Part shown: one piece after another, positions 27,398 to 36,362 of the stretch
Layout: the number at the start of each line of letters is the position of its first letter
Position numbering within the stretch: the stretch's first letter is position 1
Source of the DNA: Rhodococcus sp. P-2
GTDB taxonomy: Bacteria; Actinomycetota; Actinomycetes; Mycobacteriales; Mycobacteriaceae
Length of the DNA stretch: 64,000 nt
Assembly (NCBI RefSeq): GCF_016598535.1
Contig: NZ_CP066779.1
Span: 3,594,053 to 3,658,052 of the forward strand
Direction of reading: 5' to 3'
Notes under the pieces: generated by a model
The model's input: the letters and a program-made list of their open reading frames with translations, nothing else
Database searches by the model: none
Told to the model about the DNA's origin: nothing
Translations under genes and position numbers: made by a program

Positions 27398-27825
27398 CAC
27401 TCGCATCTGTCCGGATCGAGCGCGTCGTCGATTGGCAGGACACCGATGCTGCGGGGCACTACCACCATTCGACAATCATCCGGTGGGTCGAAGCAGCCGA
27501 GTCCGCACTGTACGAGCGATTGGGATGCCTTCACTTGTTCGGCGTAATCCCACGCATCAAGTACGACGTGGAATACAGCGAACGTCTGTGGCATCAGGAC
27601 CACGTCCAGATCGAGCTGACTGTGTCTCGAATCGGCACGAGCTCAATGTCTTTCGAATTTCGAGTCGACCGCGACGGGACGGTCGCCGCTACCGGCACCC
27701 TGACTGTCGTTCACACTGATGGAGCCAGGGGTGGATCCAGTCCATGGCCTGAACACATTCGAGCCGGCTTCGAGACCGGCGGGCAACAACAACCCTCGCT
27801 CACCCCCACCAACACAACGAATTGA
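27394..27825 (+). CDS. Hotdog thioesterase (4-hydroxybenzoyl-CoA thioesterase family)
   Basis: A 143-residue single-hotdog protein. RVVDWQDTDAAGHYHHSTIIRWVEAAESAL matches the DTDAAGH-type active-site segment of 4-hydroxybenzoyl-CoA thioesterase-like enzymes with the catalytic Asp. It lies between the ligase and the monooxygenase/reductase genes and is translationally coupled to the ligase. It probably releases CoA from an aminobenzoyl- or hydroxylated aminobenzoyl-CoA, either as a pathway step or for proofreading. Confidence 0.87.
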   Translation: MTLASVRIERVVDWQDTDAAGHYHHSTIIRWVEAAESALYERLGCLHLFGVIPRIKYDVEYSERLWHQDHVQIELTVSRIGTSSMSFEFRVDRDGTVAATGTLTVVHTDGARGGSSPWPEHIRAGFETGGQQQPSLTPTNTTN

Positions 27826-27833
27826 GGAATACC

Positions 27834-30221
27834 ATGCGTATTGCAGTAGTGGGCGGCGGCCCCGGCGGTCTGTACTTTTCGGCGCTGATGAAACAACTCG
27901 ACCCAAACCACGAAGTGACGGTGTGGGAGCGCAATGCGCCCGACGACACTTTCGGCTTCGGAGTTGTCTTCAGCGACGAAACACTGGGCGGAATCGAACA
28001 TGCCGACGTGGCAGTCTACGAGCAGATGGCTGAACAGTTCGCGCGCTGGGACGATATCGACGTCCACTACCGTGGAACCACCCTCACTTCCGGTGGGCAG
28101 GGCTTTGCGGCGATGTCACGCAAGGAACTCCTTCACATCCTTCAAGAGCGCTGCCGGGATCTCGACGTCGATCTCCGATTCCGAACCGTCGCACCACCGG
28201 TCGAGGACCTGAGTCGCGAATACGATCTTGTCCTCGCGTCCGACGGCATCAATTCCTCGATCCGCAATACGTATGCAGAAACCTTCAAGCCAACTCTCGA
28301 CCCACGGAAAAGCAAGTTCATGTGGCTCGGAACTGACAAGGTATTCGAAGCCTTCAAGTTCTTCGTCAAGGAAACTCCACACGGCATCATGCAGATTCAT
28401 GGATACCCGTTCAGCGATCAAGGCAGTACCTTCATCGTCGAAATGCACGAAGACGTTTGGAGGAAGGCAGGATTCGAGGCATTCGCCGCGGCGGAGTTCC
28501 GCCCTGGTGAGAACGACGAGAAGTCGATCGCGATGATCACCGAAATATTTGCCGATGTCCTGGACGGTCACAATGTCCTCGCCAACAACTCGAAGTGGAT
28601 CAACTTCACAACGGTCCGGAACGAACACTGGCGCCACGAGAATGTCATCCTTCTCGGCGACGCGGCCCATACCGCGCACTTCTCCATCGGGTCCGGAACC
28701 AAACTGGCGATGGAAGATTCGCTGGCCCTCGCCGCATGTCTGCATGAGCACACCAGTCTGGAGTCCGGCCTCGAAGCCTACGAGATCGAGAGGCGACCCG
28801 TAGTCCTGTCGGTTCAGCGCGCCGCCCAGGCCAGCCTCGAATGGTTCGAGAACATCGACCAATACACGGGACAGAACGAACAGCAGTTCGCGTTCAACCT
28901 CATGACCCGTAGCCGCCGTATCACGTACGACAACCTCCGCCTGAGGGATCCAGCGTTTGTGGAGGCTATCGACGACTGGTACGCGGCCAACGAGATCGAG
29001 GCCGGACACACCGCCGAAACCACCTCGCGCCCACCGATGTTCCACCCGTACCAAATGCGCGGTCTCGAGCTGGAAAACCGCATCCTGGTCTCGGCCATGG
29101 ACATGTATTCGGCCGTCGACGGCGTCCCCGGGGATTTCCATCTCGTCCACCTCGGCAGCAAAGCACTCGGGGGAGCCGGGTTGGTCATGACCGAGATGGT
29201 ATGCGTCAGCCCCGAAGGGCGCATCACTCCCGGTTGCACCGGCCTGTACAACGCCGAGCAAGAAGAGTCGTGGCGGCGGATAGTCGACTTCGTTCACGAA
29301 CAGTCCAACGCAAAGCTCGGTGTGCAACTCGGCCATTCGGGACGCAAAGGCTCAACAAAACTCATGTGGGAGGGTATCGACCAACCGCTCGAAGAAGGCA
29401 ACTGGGACGTCGCAAGTGCCTCGGCATTGCCTTACTCCTCGGCCAACCAGGTTCCACGCGAAATCACCGTCGCCGAGATGGACACAGTGAAAGCGCAGTT
29501 CGTCGAGGCCGCACGCAGCGCAGATCGAGCCGGATTCGACCTCCTCGAACTGCACTGTGCACACGGTTACCTGCTGTCGTCGTTCCTGTCTCCCCTTTCC
29601 AACACACGTACCGACGCATACGGCGGAAGCTTCGAGAATCGGCTTCGCTTCCCGCTCAGTGTCTTTGACGCCATCCGCGCAGTCTGGCCAACAGAGAAGC
29701 CGATATCAGTACGTATATCCGCGGTCGATTGGGCAGAAGGCGGCAACACCATCGACGATTCTCTTCGTATCGCCGAGGCCTTTGCAGAGCACGGCGCCGA
29801 TGTTCTCAACGTCTCCTCCGGGCAGATCGTCAAGGACGAAGCCCCTGCCTTCGGCCGCAGTTATCAGACGCCTTTTGCCGATAGCATCCGAAACACCGTC
29901 GGACGTAAACACGGTGTCGGAGTTATTGCAGTGGGTGCGATTTCGTCGCACGACGACGTCAACTCGGTACTACTCGCCGGCCGGGCAGACCTAGTGGCCC
30001 TCGGTCGCCCGCACTTGTACAACCCGGCCTGGACTCTGCATGCCGCAGCCGAGCAGGAGTACAGCGGTCCCGGAGTGTCCTGGCCCGACCCGTTCAAGGC
30101 GGGCAGCCGTAAACCGCCGAGCGGACGCACCGACGGCCCACCACCTCGATTGACTCTGATCCGAGACGGGGTATCCGAGACGCGGCACTCGCGTTGGACA
30201 CCGCACGTACAGCGCACATGA
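27834..30221 (+). CDS. abmA: 2-aminobenzoyl-CoA monooxygenase/reductase (FAD hydroxylase - OYE fusion)
   Basis: A 795-residue two-domain flavoprotein. Residues about 1-385 form an FAD-dependent aromatic hydroxylase (VGGGPGGLYFSAL dinucleotide motif, ASDGINSSIR, GDAAHTAHFSIGSGTKLA). Residues about 405-760 form an old-yellow-enzyme FMN domain (HPYQMRGLELENRILVSAMDMYS, HSGRKGS, HCAHGYLLSSFLSP, TDAYGGSFENR). This fusion is known for 2-aminobenzoyl-CoA monooxygenase/reductase of Azoarcus evansii and is often annotated as salicylyl-CoA 5-hydroxylase/oxidoreductase. It hydroxylates the ring at C5 and may then reduce it. GAGGA precedes the ATG at 27834; a TTG at 27822 is a weaker start. Confidence 0.92.
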   Translation: MRIAVVGGGPGGLYFSALMKQLDPNHEVTVWERNAPDDTFGFGVVFSDETLGGIEHADVAVYEQMAEQFARWDDIDVHYRGTTLTSGGQGFAAMSRKELLHILQERCRDLDVDLRFRTVAPPVEDLSREYDLVLASDGINSSIRNTYAETFKPTLDPRKSKFMWLGTDKVFEAFKFFVKETPHGIMQIHGYPFSDQGSTFIVEMHEDVWRKAGFEAFAAAEFRPGENDEKSIAMITEIFADVLDGHNVLANNSKWINFTTVRNEHWRHENVILLGDAAHTAHFSIGSGTKLAMEDSLALAACLHEHTSLESGLEAYEIERRPVVLSVQRAAQASLEWFENIDQYTGQNEQQFAFNLMTRSRRITYDNLRLRDPAFVEAIDDWYAANEIEAGHTAETTSRPPMFHPYQMRGLELENRILVSAMDMYSAVDGVPGDFHLVHLGSKALGGAGLVMTEMVCVSPEGRITPGCTGLYNAEQEESWRRIVDFVHEQSNAKLGVQLGHSGRKGSTKLMWEGIDQPLEEGNWDVASASALPYSSANQVPREITVAEMDTVKAQFVEAARSADRAGFDLLELHCAHGYLLSSFLSPLSNTRTDAYGGSFENRLRFPLSVFDAIRAVWPTEKPISVRISAVDWAEGGNTIDDSLRIAEAFAEHGADVLNVSSGQIVKDEAPAFGRSYQTPFADSIRNTVGRKHGVGVIAVGAISSHDDVNSVLLAGRADLVALGRPHLYNPAWTLHAAAEQEYSGPGVSWPDPFKAGSRKPPSGRTDGPPPRLTLIRDGVSETRHSRWTPHVQRT

Positions 30222-30223
30222 CG

Positions 30224-30262
30224 ATGGTGGGTGCGAACACAAGTCGTGTTCGCACCCACCAT
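30224..30262. terminator. Bidirectional terminator hairpin
   Basis: A perfect 17-bp stem (30224-30240 with 30246-30262) and a 5-base loop, starting 3 bp after the stop of the monooxygenase gene and ending 12 bp before the stop of the convergent metallo-hydrolase gene. Confidence 0.85.
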
Positions 30263-30274
30263 TGTCTCCTGCGA

Positions 30275-30901
30275 TCAGGATCCGGCGCGGATCCATTCTT
30301 CGAGATGCGGTGCCTCGGTACCGATCGTCGTGCCGTCGCCGTGACCAGTGTGGACCTTGGTCTCGGCGGGGAGCGCGAACAGCTTGTCGCGAATGGACCC
30401 GATGATGGTCGGGAAGTCGGAGTACGACCGCCCGGTAGCACCGGGACCACCGGAGAACAAGGTGTCGCCGCTGAACAGTTCGCCGGCTTCCGGCAGGTAG
30501 AGGCACGTCGACCCCGGGGAATGACCGGGTGTGTGGATGGCGAGAATGTCCGTGCCCGCCACAGTAATACGCTGATCGTCTTCCAAGGTCAGATGCTTCA
30601 CTCCAGGGTGAGTCATCTCCCAGAGGACATCGTCGGCCGGGTTCAGGTAGATCGGAGCGTCGAGCTTCTCGGCCAGCTCGGGCGCAACGGTGACGTGATC
30701 GTTGTGGCCGTGGGTGCAGACGATTCCGACCACCTTGCGTCCACCGACGGCGTCGATGATCGGCTGCGCGGTGTGAGCTGCGTCGACGATCACGACTTCG
30801 TTGTCGTCACCGATCAGCCAGATGTTGTTGTCGACGTCCCACGTTCCCCCATCGAGGCTGAACGTGCCCGAAGTGACGACTCGATCCACACGCAACGTCA
30901 C
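30275..30901 (-). CDS. Metallo-beta-lactamase-fold hydrolase linked to MscR
   Basis: A 208-residue protein. The metal motif THGHNDH is present, with later His ([11 protein letters not shown]) and Asp (SGDTLFSGG) ligands, as in the glyoxalase II group. Its GTG start overlaps the stop of the mycothiol dehydrogenase gene (GTGA), so they are translationally coupled. The same pair occurs in mycobacteria. A role hydrolysing the S-formylmycothiol thioester made by the dehydrogenase is likely by analogy with S-formylglutathione hydrolase. Confidence 0.88.
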   Translation of the reverse strand: MTLRVDRVVTSGTFSLDGGTWDVDNNIWLIGDDNEVVIVDAAHTAQPIIDAVGGRKVVGIVCTHGHNDHVTVAPELAEKLDAPIYLNPADDVLWEMTHPGVKHLTLEDDQRITVAGTDILAIHTPGHSPGSTCLYLPEAGELFSGDTLFSGGPGATGRSYSDFPTIIGSIRDKLFALPAETKVHTGHGDGTTIGTEAPHLEEWIRAGS

Positions 30902-31986
30902 AGGACCACCACCGAACGGAGGACCTCGCCGCGGTGCATCGTCTCGAATGCCTTCTCCACCTCGTCGAGCTTGATGCGCTCGCTGACGAACTTCTCGAGC
31001 GGCAGACGCCCCTGCTGGTACAGGTCGACCAGAACGGGGAAGTCACGCTCGGGCAGACAATCGCCGTACCACGACGACTTGAGGGCTCCGCCGCGCGAGA
31101 AGAAGTCCACCAGAGGCATTTCCAGCTTCATGTCCGGCGTCGGAACTCCCACCAGCACTACGGTTCCTGCGAGGTCACGGGCGTAGAACGCCTGCTTCCA
31201 CGTCTCCGGGCGGCCGACTGCGTCGACAACCACGTCGGCACCGAAACCTCCGGTCAGCTCCTGGACTGCTTCGACGACGTCGTCGACCTCGGTGGCATTG
31301 ATCGTGTGCGTGGCGCCAAGTTCTGTGGCCCACTCCAGCTTTCGTGGATCGCGGTCGATCGCGATGATGGTGTTGGCACCGGCCAGGCGTGAACCCATAA
31401 TCGCTGCGTCGCCGACGCCGCCGCAACCAATCACGGCAACCGAATCACCGCGTCCGACGTTGCCGGTGTTCATCGCGGCGCCCATGCCGGCCATGACGCC
31501 GCAACCGAGCAGTCCGACAACAGCCGGATCGGCCGAGGCGTCGACCTTGGTGCACTGGCCTTCGTGAACCAGCGTCTTGTCTGCGAATGCGCCGATGCCG
31601 AGTGCCGGTGTCAGTTCGGTGCCGTCTTCGAGCGTCATCTTCTGCTCGGCGTTGAAGGTGTCGAAGCAGTACTGCGGGCGACCGCGCTTACACGCGCGAC
31701 ACTGCCCGCACACGGCACGCCAGTTGAGGACGACGAAGTCGCCCACCTCGACATGAGTGACGCCGGGGCCGACGCTCTCGACGATGCCCGACGCCTCGTG
31801 CCCGAGCAGGAACGGGTACTCGTCGTTGATTCCGCCGTCGCGGTAGGTCAGGTCGGTGTGGCACACACCGCACGCTGCAACGGCGACCACTACCTCGTTG
31901 GCACCGGGATCGGGAATCGTGATGGGGACGATTTCGACGGGGGCACCCTTGGATCGGGCGATGACGCCGCGTACCTGCTGTGGCAT
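30898..31986 (-). CDS. mscR: S-(hydroxymethyl)mycothiol dehydrogenase (MscR)
   Basis: A 362-residue zinc-containing medium-chain dehydrogenase. Catalytic-zinc ligands lie in CGVCHTDL and the GHEASG segment, structural-zinc Cys residues in [15 protein letters not shown], and the NAD motif is GCGGVGDAA. The N-terminal [18 protein letters not shown] and overall pattern match mycothiol-dependent formaldehyde dehydrogenase/S-nitrosomycothiol reductase. It oxidises the adduct of formaldehyde and mycothiol, detoxifying C1 compounds and NO-derived nitrosothiols. The start at 31986 has AGGAGC before it; the upstream extension is not coding. Confidence 0.9.
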   Translation of the reverse strand: MPQQVRGVIARSKGAPVEIVPITIPDPGANEVVVAVAACGVCHTDLTYRDGGINDEYPFLLGHEASGIVESVGPGVTHVEVGDFVVLNWRAVCGQCRACKRGRPQYCFDTFNAEQKMTLEDGTELTPALGIGAFADKTLVHEGQCTKVDASADPAVVGLLGCGVMAGMGAAMNTGNVGRGDSVAVIGCGGVGDAAIMGSRLAGANTIIAIDRDPRKLEWATELGATHTINATEVDDVVEAVQELTGGFGADVVVDAVGRPETWKQAFYARDLAGTVVLVGVPTPDMKLEMPLVDFFSRGGALKSSWYGDCLPERDFPVLVDLYQQGRLPLEKFVSERIKLDEVEKAFETMHRGEVLRSVVVL

Positions 31987-32134
31987 GGCTTTGCTCCTGG
32001 CTTCGTGCGATTGAGGACGTGTCGTCACATTGCGCCGTGTTTTCACATTGCGATATGTGCACTCGTTGAAAGGTTAGCCCGAAGCAGGTGCCCGCAACCC
32101 TGGTCGAACTGACTGACCGACCTGGCCGAAAGGA

Positions 32135-33397
32135 CTAGGGTGCAGGCTTCACGCCGGCCTCCGCGCCCGCGGCGGCCGCCGCACCTCGACTCTCGACGCC
32201 CAATTTCCGCAGGACCCCGGCAACATGAAACTTGATCGTGCTCTCACTGACGCCGAGTCGCTCCGAGATCGCCTTGTTGCGCCGTCCGGCCACCAGATGC
32301 TCGAGTACCTCGAACTCCCGCGGAGCCAGTTCCGTCAGGACGTCGCGGTTCGGTAGGGCGACGGGGGCGTCGAGAGGGATGGTTGCACTGATCCGGTTCC
32401 CCCACCCGGGCGTCGACTCGGATTCGACGTTTCCACCCAAAGTCTCTACCCTCGAACGCAATTGGCGTTCCACGTCAAGCACGTCGGCTTCACCGCCGCC
32501 GTCGTCGCGGATGTCGATCGAGAGCGAAGCCGCGTCGAGCGTCCAGGCCACCCGGATTCGCGAGAGCGTCTGCTGATCCGACAACGCCAAGACTGCGCCG
32601 CGGACGACCGCGCGGGCGCCGTGCGCCACTTCGCCGGGTAGCCCACGCCCGTCGACGGGTGGCTCCACCAATTCCAATGCGATTTCGCGATGCTTGAGCA
32701 GCGAACGCAATTCCCCACGCATCCGTGCAAAAGCCGTGGTGGTCGACTCCTCGGCCAACTCGCGATGCACGTCGACGGCTGAACGAAGGCCGATCAGGGC
32801 CGAGGCCGCAGTCTCCCTGGCCGAGGTTCGCGCACGTGTGTCGTCGAGATCGGCCGAGCGCAGCGTCGCCAGCATCGTTTCGAGGGTGGCCGCGTGCACC
32901 TCCGTCATCTCTGCCACGGTGCGCGCACGCTCGGACGACGCCGCCCGCGACTCGGCGAGATATGCGGGGCTCGCGTTCCGGACCTGGAGCTGGATTCCGG
33001 TTGCAGTCACTGCGAACAGCGCCTGGATCAATTCGAGAGATGCCGTTTTCACCGGTCCGGGGTGCGGCGTCAGAACGAGGAGCGTATCGGTTCGATCGAG
33101 CATCGCAAGCACTTCACGGTCCCGGCCGGCGATAGCGCACTTTCCCCGAAAGATTTGTCCGACAGTGAGATCTGTACGGATGCGGTCGAGTTCGGCGATG
33201 GTCACACGATCGACGACGGCTGGATCCCCGGCGACCTTGCGCGGCCTACCGGTGCACTCACGGGTGAAGATCACCAGGGAAGTGTGCGGCGCCATGTCCG
33301 CGATCAGCGTCGAGAATCGTCGGCCGATTTCGGGAAGTGGCCCCACCAACACGTCGCGAAGGGCGGTGATCAGTAGCGCGTTGTCGGTGGTGCTCAC
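32135..33397 (-). CDS. Hybrid regulator: ATPase-like kinase module fused to LuxR HTH
   Basis: A 420-residue protein with a GTG start. Residues about 1-150 look like a sensor region. About 150-240 is helical, with many Arg/Glu residues like a kinase dimerisation segment. About 255-345 resembles a HATPase domain (DDGGGEADVLDVERQLRSRVETLGG, then GWGNRISATIPL). A GerE/LuxR HTH follows at about 355-410 (LAPREFEVLEHLVAGRRNKAISERLGVSESTIKFHVAGVLRKL). There is no receiver domain. It may be a one-protein version of a NarX/NarL-type system, regulating mscR or unlinked genes. Target and ligand are unknown. Confidence 0.82.
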   Translation of the reverse strand: MSTTDNALLITALRDVLVGPLPEIGRRFSTLIADMAPHTSLVIFTRECTGRPRKVAGDPAVVDRVTIAELDRIRTDLTVGQIFRGKCAIAGRDREVLAMLDRTDTLLVLTPHPGPVKTASLELIQALFAVTATGIQLQVRNASPAYLAESRAASSERARTVAEMTEVHAATLETMLATLRSADLDDTRARTSARETAASALIGLRSAVDVHRELAEESTTTAFARMRGELRSLLKHREIALELVEPPVDGRGLPGEVAHGARAVVRGAVLALSDQQTLSRIRVAWTLDAASLSIDIRDDGGGEADVLDVERQLRSRVETLGGNVESESTPGWGNRISATIPLDAPVALPNRDVLTELAPREFEVLEHLVAGRRNKAISERLGVSESTIKFHVAGVLRKLGVESRGAAAAAGAEAGVKPAP

Positions 33398-33419
33398 CGT
33401 TCAACGATAACCATCCGGT

Positions 33420-34589
33420 TCACTGATGCAGCGTGGTCTTCATGAGCATGACGTTGTAGTCGGACCAGGTGGTGGCGAGAAAGTAGAGGTCCTGCCCCTG
33501 CGACCAGGGGTGCATGTAGGCGCCGTAGAGCCCCGGAACCGCGTCGGTACCGATCACGACGTCCGGTGCACTCCACGGACCGGTCAGATCCGACGCCGTC
33601 CGCAGCACCAGGGCGCCCCACTCGTTGGAGTACATCGCGACGAACTTGCCGAGATAGTCGTTGTACTGCACCGACAGTTCGCTGACATCCCCGTCGAGAA
33701 CTACTGCAGCGGCAGCGGGATTGTTGGGGACCCACGCTTTTCCGTCCCAGTATTCGTACGCCGCGACGTCCGCGATGGAGGCTTCCTTGACCCGCGAGAG
33801 GCGCCCCTCGCCGAAACGTCCGGCAGGGGTACCGAAGTTGTAGACGTAACCACCGTCTTTGACGAAGGAACCCATCTGGAAGTTGTCGTTACCCGTCAAC
33901 GGCAGATTGGGCCGGGACGAGGCCGGTTCGATCTGCCAGGTCTCACCGTTGTCGTGCGAGGACGCGATCTGCGAGAAGTTGGTGACCCACTCGCCCGACC
34001 CTCCCCACGAACGAATCGACATGTAGTTGACGTATTGAACGCCGCCCACCGAGATACCCGTCGTCGGAATGCTGCTGGTTTCGACGCCGGTGACTTTCAG
34101 ACTTCCGATGATCTCGCGAGAATGATTCGGCCGGTCGGTCGGCGAGGAGTCGATGTTCATGCCGTCGGACAGGTTTCCGTCCGAGCTACGGAACAGGACG
34201 TTGCTGCGCCAGTCACCGACCACCCCGGAGCACAGGGGGTCAGATCCGATTCCGACGGTGTCACCGAAAGCAGTCAGGACCTGACCTGCGCCGTTGTCCC
34301 ACATGATGCCGAGATCCGTGCCGAGAACATTGAACCGCTCGACGGTTTGGTTGGGGCTGAGTGCGCCCGTGATGTATTCGACGGCGGACGTGCGCCCCTG
34401 CAGTTCCGGTAGTTTGCCGTCCGTGCCGTTGAGCCAGGGAATCGGATTGGTCGGCCCACCTGATTGATCCAAGCTGCCGGTGACGTTGCAATCCCACGGG
34501 GACGCATGCGCCTGGGTCGCTCCCAAGACCGCGGTCGACGCGAGTACACACGTCACTGCTGCTGTCGATATCTTCCGTATCCGGCGCAT
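33420..34589 (-). CDS. Exported DUF4185 protein (putative GH183 endo-D-arabinanase-like)
   Basis: A 389-residue secreted protein with an Ala-rich signal peptide ending in THAHA-like sequence (ATQAHASPW). The mature part is a beta-propeller-like DUF4185 domain. Markers are RFNVLGTDLGIMWDNGAGQVLTAFGDTVG, GDWRSNVLFRSSDGNLSDGM, NYMSIRSWGG, and the C-terminal SVQYNDYLGKFVAMYSN and PWSQGQDLYFLATTW. The family has recently been linked to endo-D-arabinanase activity (GH183) on mycobacterial arabinan. A paralogue lies at 40248-41447. A role in remodelling arabinogalactan is therefore plausible, but not proven for this protein. Confidence 0.83.
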   Translation of the reverse strand: MRRIRKISTAAVTCVLASTAVLGATQAHASPWDCNVTGSLDQSGGPTNPIPWLNGTDGKLPELQGRTSAVEYITGALSPNQTVERFNVLGTDLGIMWDNGAGQVLTAFGDTVGIGSDPLCSGVVGDWRSNVLFRSSDGNLSDGMNIDSSPTDRPNHSREIIGSLKVTGVETSSIPTTGISVGGVQYVNYMSIRSWGGSGEWVTNFSQIASSHDNGETWQIEPASSRPNLPLTGNDNFQMGSFVKDGGYVYNFGTPAGRFGEGRLSRVKEASIADVAAYEYWDGKAWVPNNPAAAAVVLDGDVSELSVQYNDYLGKFVAMYSNEWGALVLRTASDLTGPWSAPDVVIGTDAVPGLYGAYMHPWSQGQDLYFLATTWSDYNVMLMKTTLHQ

Positions 34590-34708
34590 CGCTCCCCTTT
34601 CGCGGGGGAGATCCGGACTCTACGAGGTGTCTTGCTCGACCGGATCGGTTCATCCACCCACGAGAACACAAGGTAACAGGTAAATCGGTCAATCTAGACA
34701 AAACGGGC

Positions 34709-35413
34709 CTATTTGGTGGAGATGGATTCCAACCATTTCTCCATCACGGCTACGGCAATCTCGAGCCCCTGCGACTCGGCAGCACCCAACTGCTCCATGA
34801 AGATGCGCGGACCGTCCGCCCCCAACGAAGCATGCAGCGAATCGCGGTACTCGGCCAGTTCCATCCATTCGCGCGCCACCTCGGACGACGCTTCGAGGTG
34901 AAACTGAACGGCGTAACTCTGCTTGTACCGGAAAAGTTGATTCGGATACTTGGCAGAGCCGGCGAGCCTCACCGCGCCGTTCGGGATTTCGAAGGTGTCC
35001 GAATGCCATTGCATCGCAGGAAAAGTGGAGGGCAGACCTCCCCACACCGGATCTTGCCGCCCCTCGGCAGTCAAGGTGATCTCCTCGACTCCGACTTCGG
35101 GCACCGCGCCCGTGTAGACGCGAGCACCCAGCGCTGCGGCGAGCAACTGCGAACCCAGACACACTCCCCACACCGGGACGTCGCTCTCGACCAGATCGCG
35201 AATGTACTCGATCTCTGACGTCAGCCACTCGACCTCGCCTTGATCGCCGACGCCCATCGGCCCGCCCATCACGATCACGGCGTCGAACCGTCGATGGTCA
35301 GGAAGCGGGTCGGTTCCCAGAAGAACGGTCTGCACATCTCCGTAGCTCTCCAGGACGGGCGCATACGCCGCTGGGGGTTCGCACTGCGCGTGTCGTAGTT
35401 CCAGAAAATGCAT
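34709..35413 (-). CDS. Class I glutamine amidotransferase-like protein
   Basis: A 234-residue stand-alone GATase1 protein. VMGGPMGVGD precedes the nucleophile Cys in WGVCLGSQLLA, and the His-Glu pair appears in QFHLEAS. It lacks a synthetase partner, like the GMP-synthase-like family used for gamma-glutamyl hydrolysis of unknown substrates. It is divergent from the racemase gene. Whether it transfers ammonia is unknown. Confidence 0.88.
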   Translation of the reverse strand: MHFLELRHAQCEPPAAYAPVLESYGDVQTVLLGTDPLPDHRRFDAVIVMGGPMGVGDQGEVEWLTSEIEYIRDLVESDVPVWGVCLGSQLLAAALGARVYTGAVPEVGVEEITLTAEGRQDPVWGGLPSTFPAMQWHSDTFEIPNGAVRLAGSAKYPNQLFRYKQSYAVQFHLEASSEVAREWMELAEYRDSLHASLGADGPRIFMEQLGAAESQGLEIAVAVMEKWLESISTK

Positions 35414-35531
35414 GCCCGCGGTCCTTTCGCTCCCGATGCCGGCAAGCCTATGACCCTTTCCGCTGCCGGTCGCGGCGGCGTCACGCTTGACAACTACTTG
35501 CCATTTCCCGCACCCTAATCAACAAAATGTA

Positions 35532-35551
35532 GCATCCAATATATTGGATGC
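35532..35551. promoter_or_regulatory. 20-bp perfect palindrome upstream of the racemase
   Basis: GCATCCAATATATTGGATGC is a perfect 20-bp palindrome. It lies 20 bp before the chosen racemase start, in the core promoter region. A degenerate copy (13 of 20) overlaps the GntR start downstream, suggesting that the GntR regulator binds both. Confidence 0.7.
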
Positions 35552-35571
35552 CAGAAGGGTGTACTTGTCAC

Positions 35572-36315
35572 ATGAGGATGGCCACGAGCGAACCCGTCAT
35601 CGGAATACTCGGCGGGATGGGCCCCGCCGCTACTGCGGACTTCTACTCCAAACTCGTTGCCCTGACGCCAGGTTCGACGGATCAAGAGCACCCCAAAGTT
35701 GTCATCTGGGCCGATCCCACCGTTCCCGACCGGACTTTGGCACTCACCGAGAACGGCCCGGACCCCACCCCCTGGCTGATCCGAGGTGCGCGCGTCCTCC
35801 GAGAGTCGGGCGCTACGACGCTCGCCATTCCGTGCAATACCGCCCACGCCTTCCTGCCCGGCATCTCGTCCCAACTTGGGCTTCCCGTCGTCCACATGAT
35901 CGACGAAGTTGCGCGGCACATTCGGACGCTTGCGCCCGCCGTCACGTCCGTCGGGCTATTGGCCACCACGGGGACGGTCCACACCGGGTTGTATCAACAA
36001 TGGCTGTCGCAATACTCGATCGACGTCCTGGTGCCCGAACCGGCGATTCAGGACGATTTGGTGATGCCGGCGATCCGAGCGATCAAGAGCGGCAACCTCG
36101 GGGACGAGACCGCCGACAAACTCGTCAGGGCCGCTGATCTTCTCGCCGAATCGGGCGCGCAGGTCGTCGTGGCCGGATGCACCGAGATTCCGCTCGGACT
36201 GCCCGCCGACGCCACAACCTGTCAGATCATCGATCCGGCAACAATTCTCGCCCGCGCCCTACTCCGGCGGGTTGCGGATGCCCGGAAACACGCGTCACTG
36301 GCCGACCTGGGCTGA
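35572..36315 (+). CDS. Aspartate/glutamate racemase family protein
   Basis: About 247 residues. GILGGMGPAATADFY is the N-terminal signature. The two catalytic cysteines are in PCNTAHAF (about residue 85) and GCTEIPL (about residue 203). It is a PLP-independent amino-acid racemase. ATG codons at 35548, 35572 and 35578 are in frame; 35572 is chosen because 35548 overlaps the operator palindrome. It is probably repressed by the GntR protein encoded 36 bp downstream. The substrate (Asp, Glu or another) is unclear. Confidence 0.85.
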   Translation: MRMATSEPVIGILGGMGPAATADFYSKLVALTPGSTDQEHPKVVIWADPTVPDRTLALTENGPDPTPWLIRGARVLRESGATTLAIPCNTAHAFLPGISSQLGLPVVHMIDEVARHIRTLAPAVTSVGLLATTGTVHTGLYQQWLSQYSIDVLVPEPAIQDDLVMPAIRAIKSGNLGDETADKLVRAADLLAESGAQVVVAGCTEIPLGLPADATTCQIIDPATILARALLRRVADARKHASLADLG

Positions 36316-36342
36316 CCTGCGACAAGCAACGTGCAGAGTACG

Positions 36343-36362
36343 ATATCCAGTATGTTGCGTGG
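36343..36362. promoter_or_regulatory. Degenerate copy of the racemase palindrome at the GntR start
   Basis: ATATCCAGTATGTTGCGTGG matches the 20-bp palindrome upstream of the racemase at 13 of 20 positions, including the ATCCA.TAT.TTG core. It overlaps the GntR ATG at 36352, suggesting autoregulation. Confidence 0.4.

Noticed and set aside
28116-29336. A 406-codon open frame on the minus strand
   Set aside because: It is antisense to the 2-aminobenzoyl-CoA monooxygenase/reductase gene, whose motifs are unambiguous.
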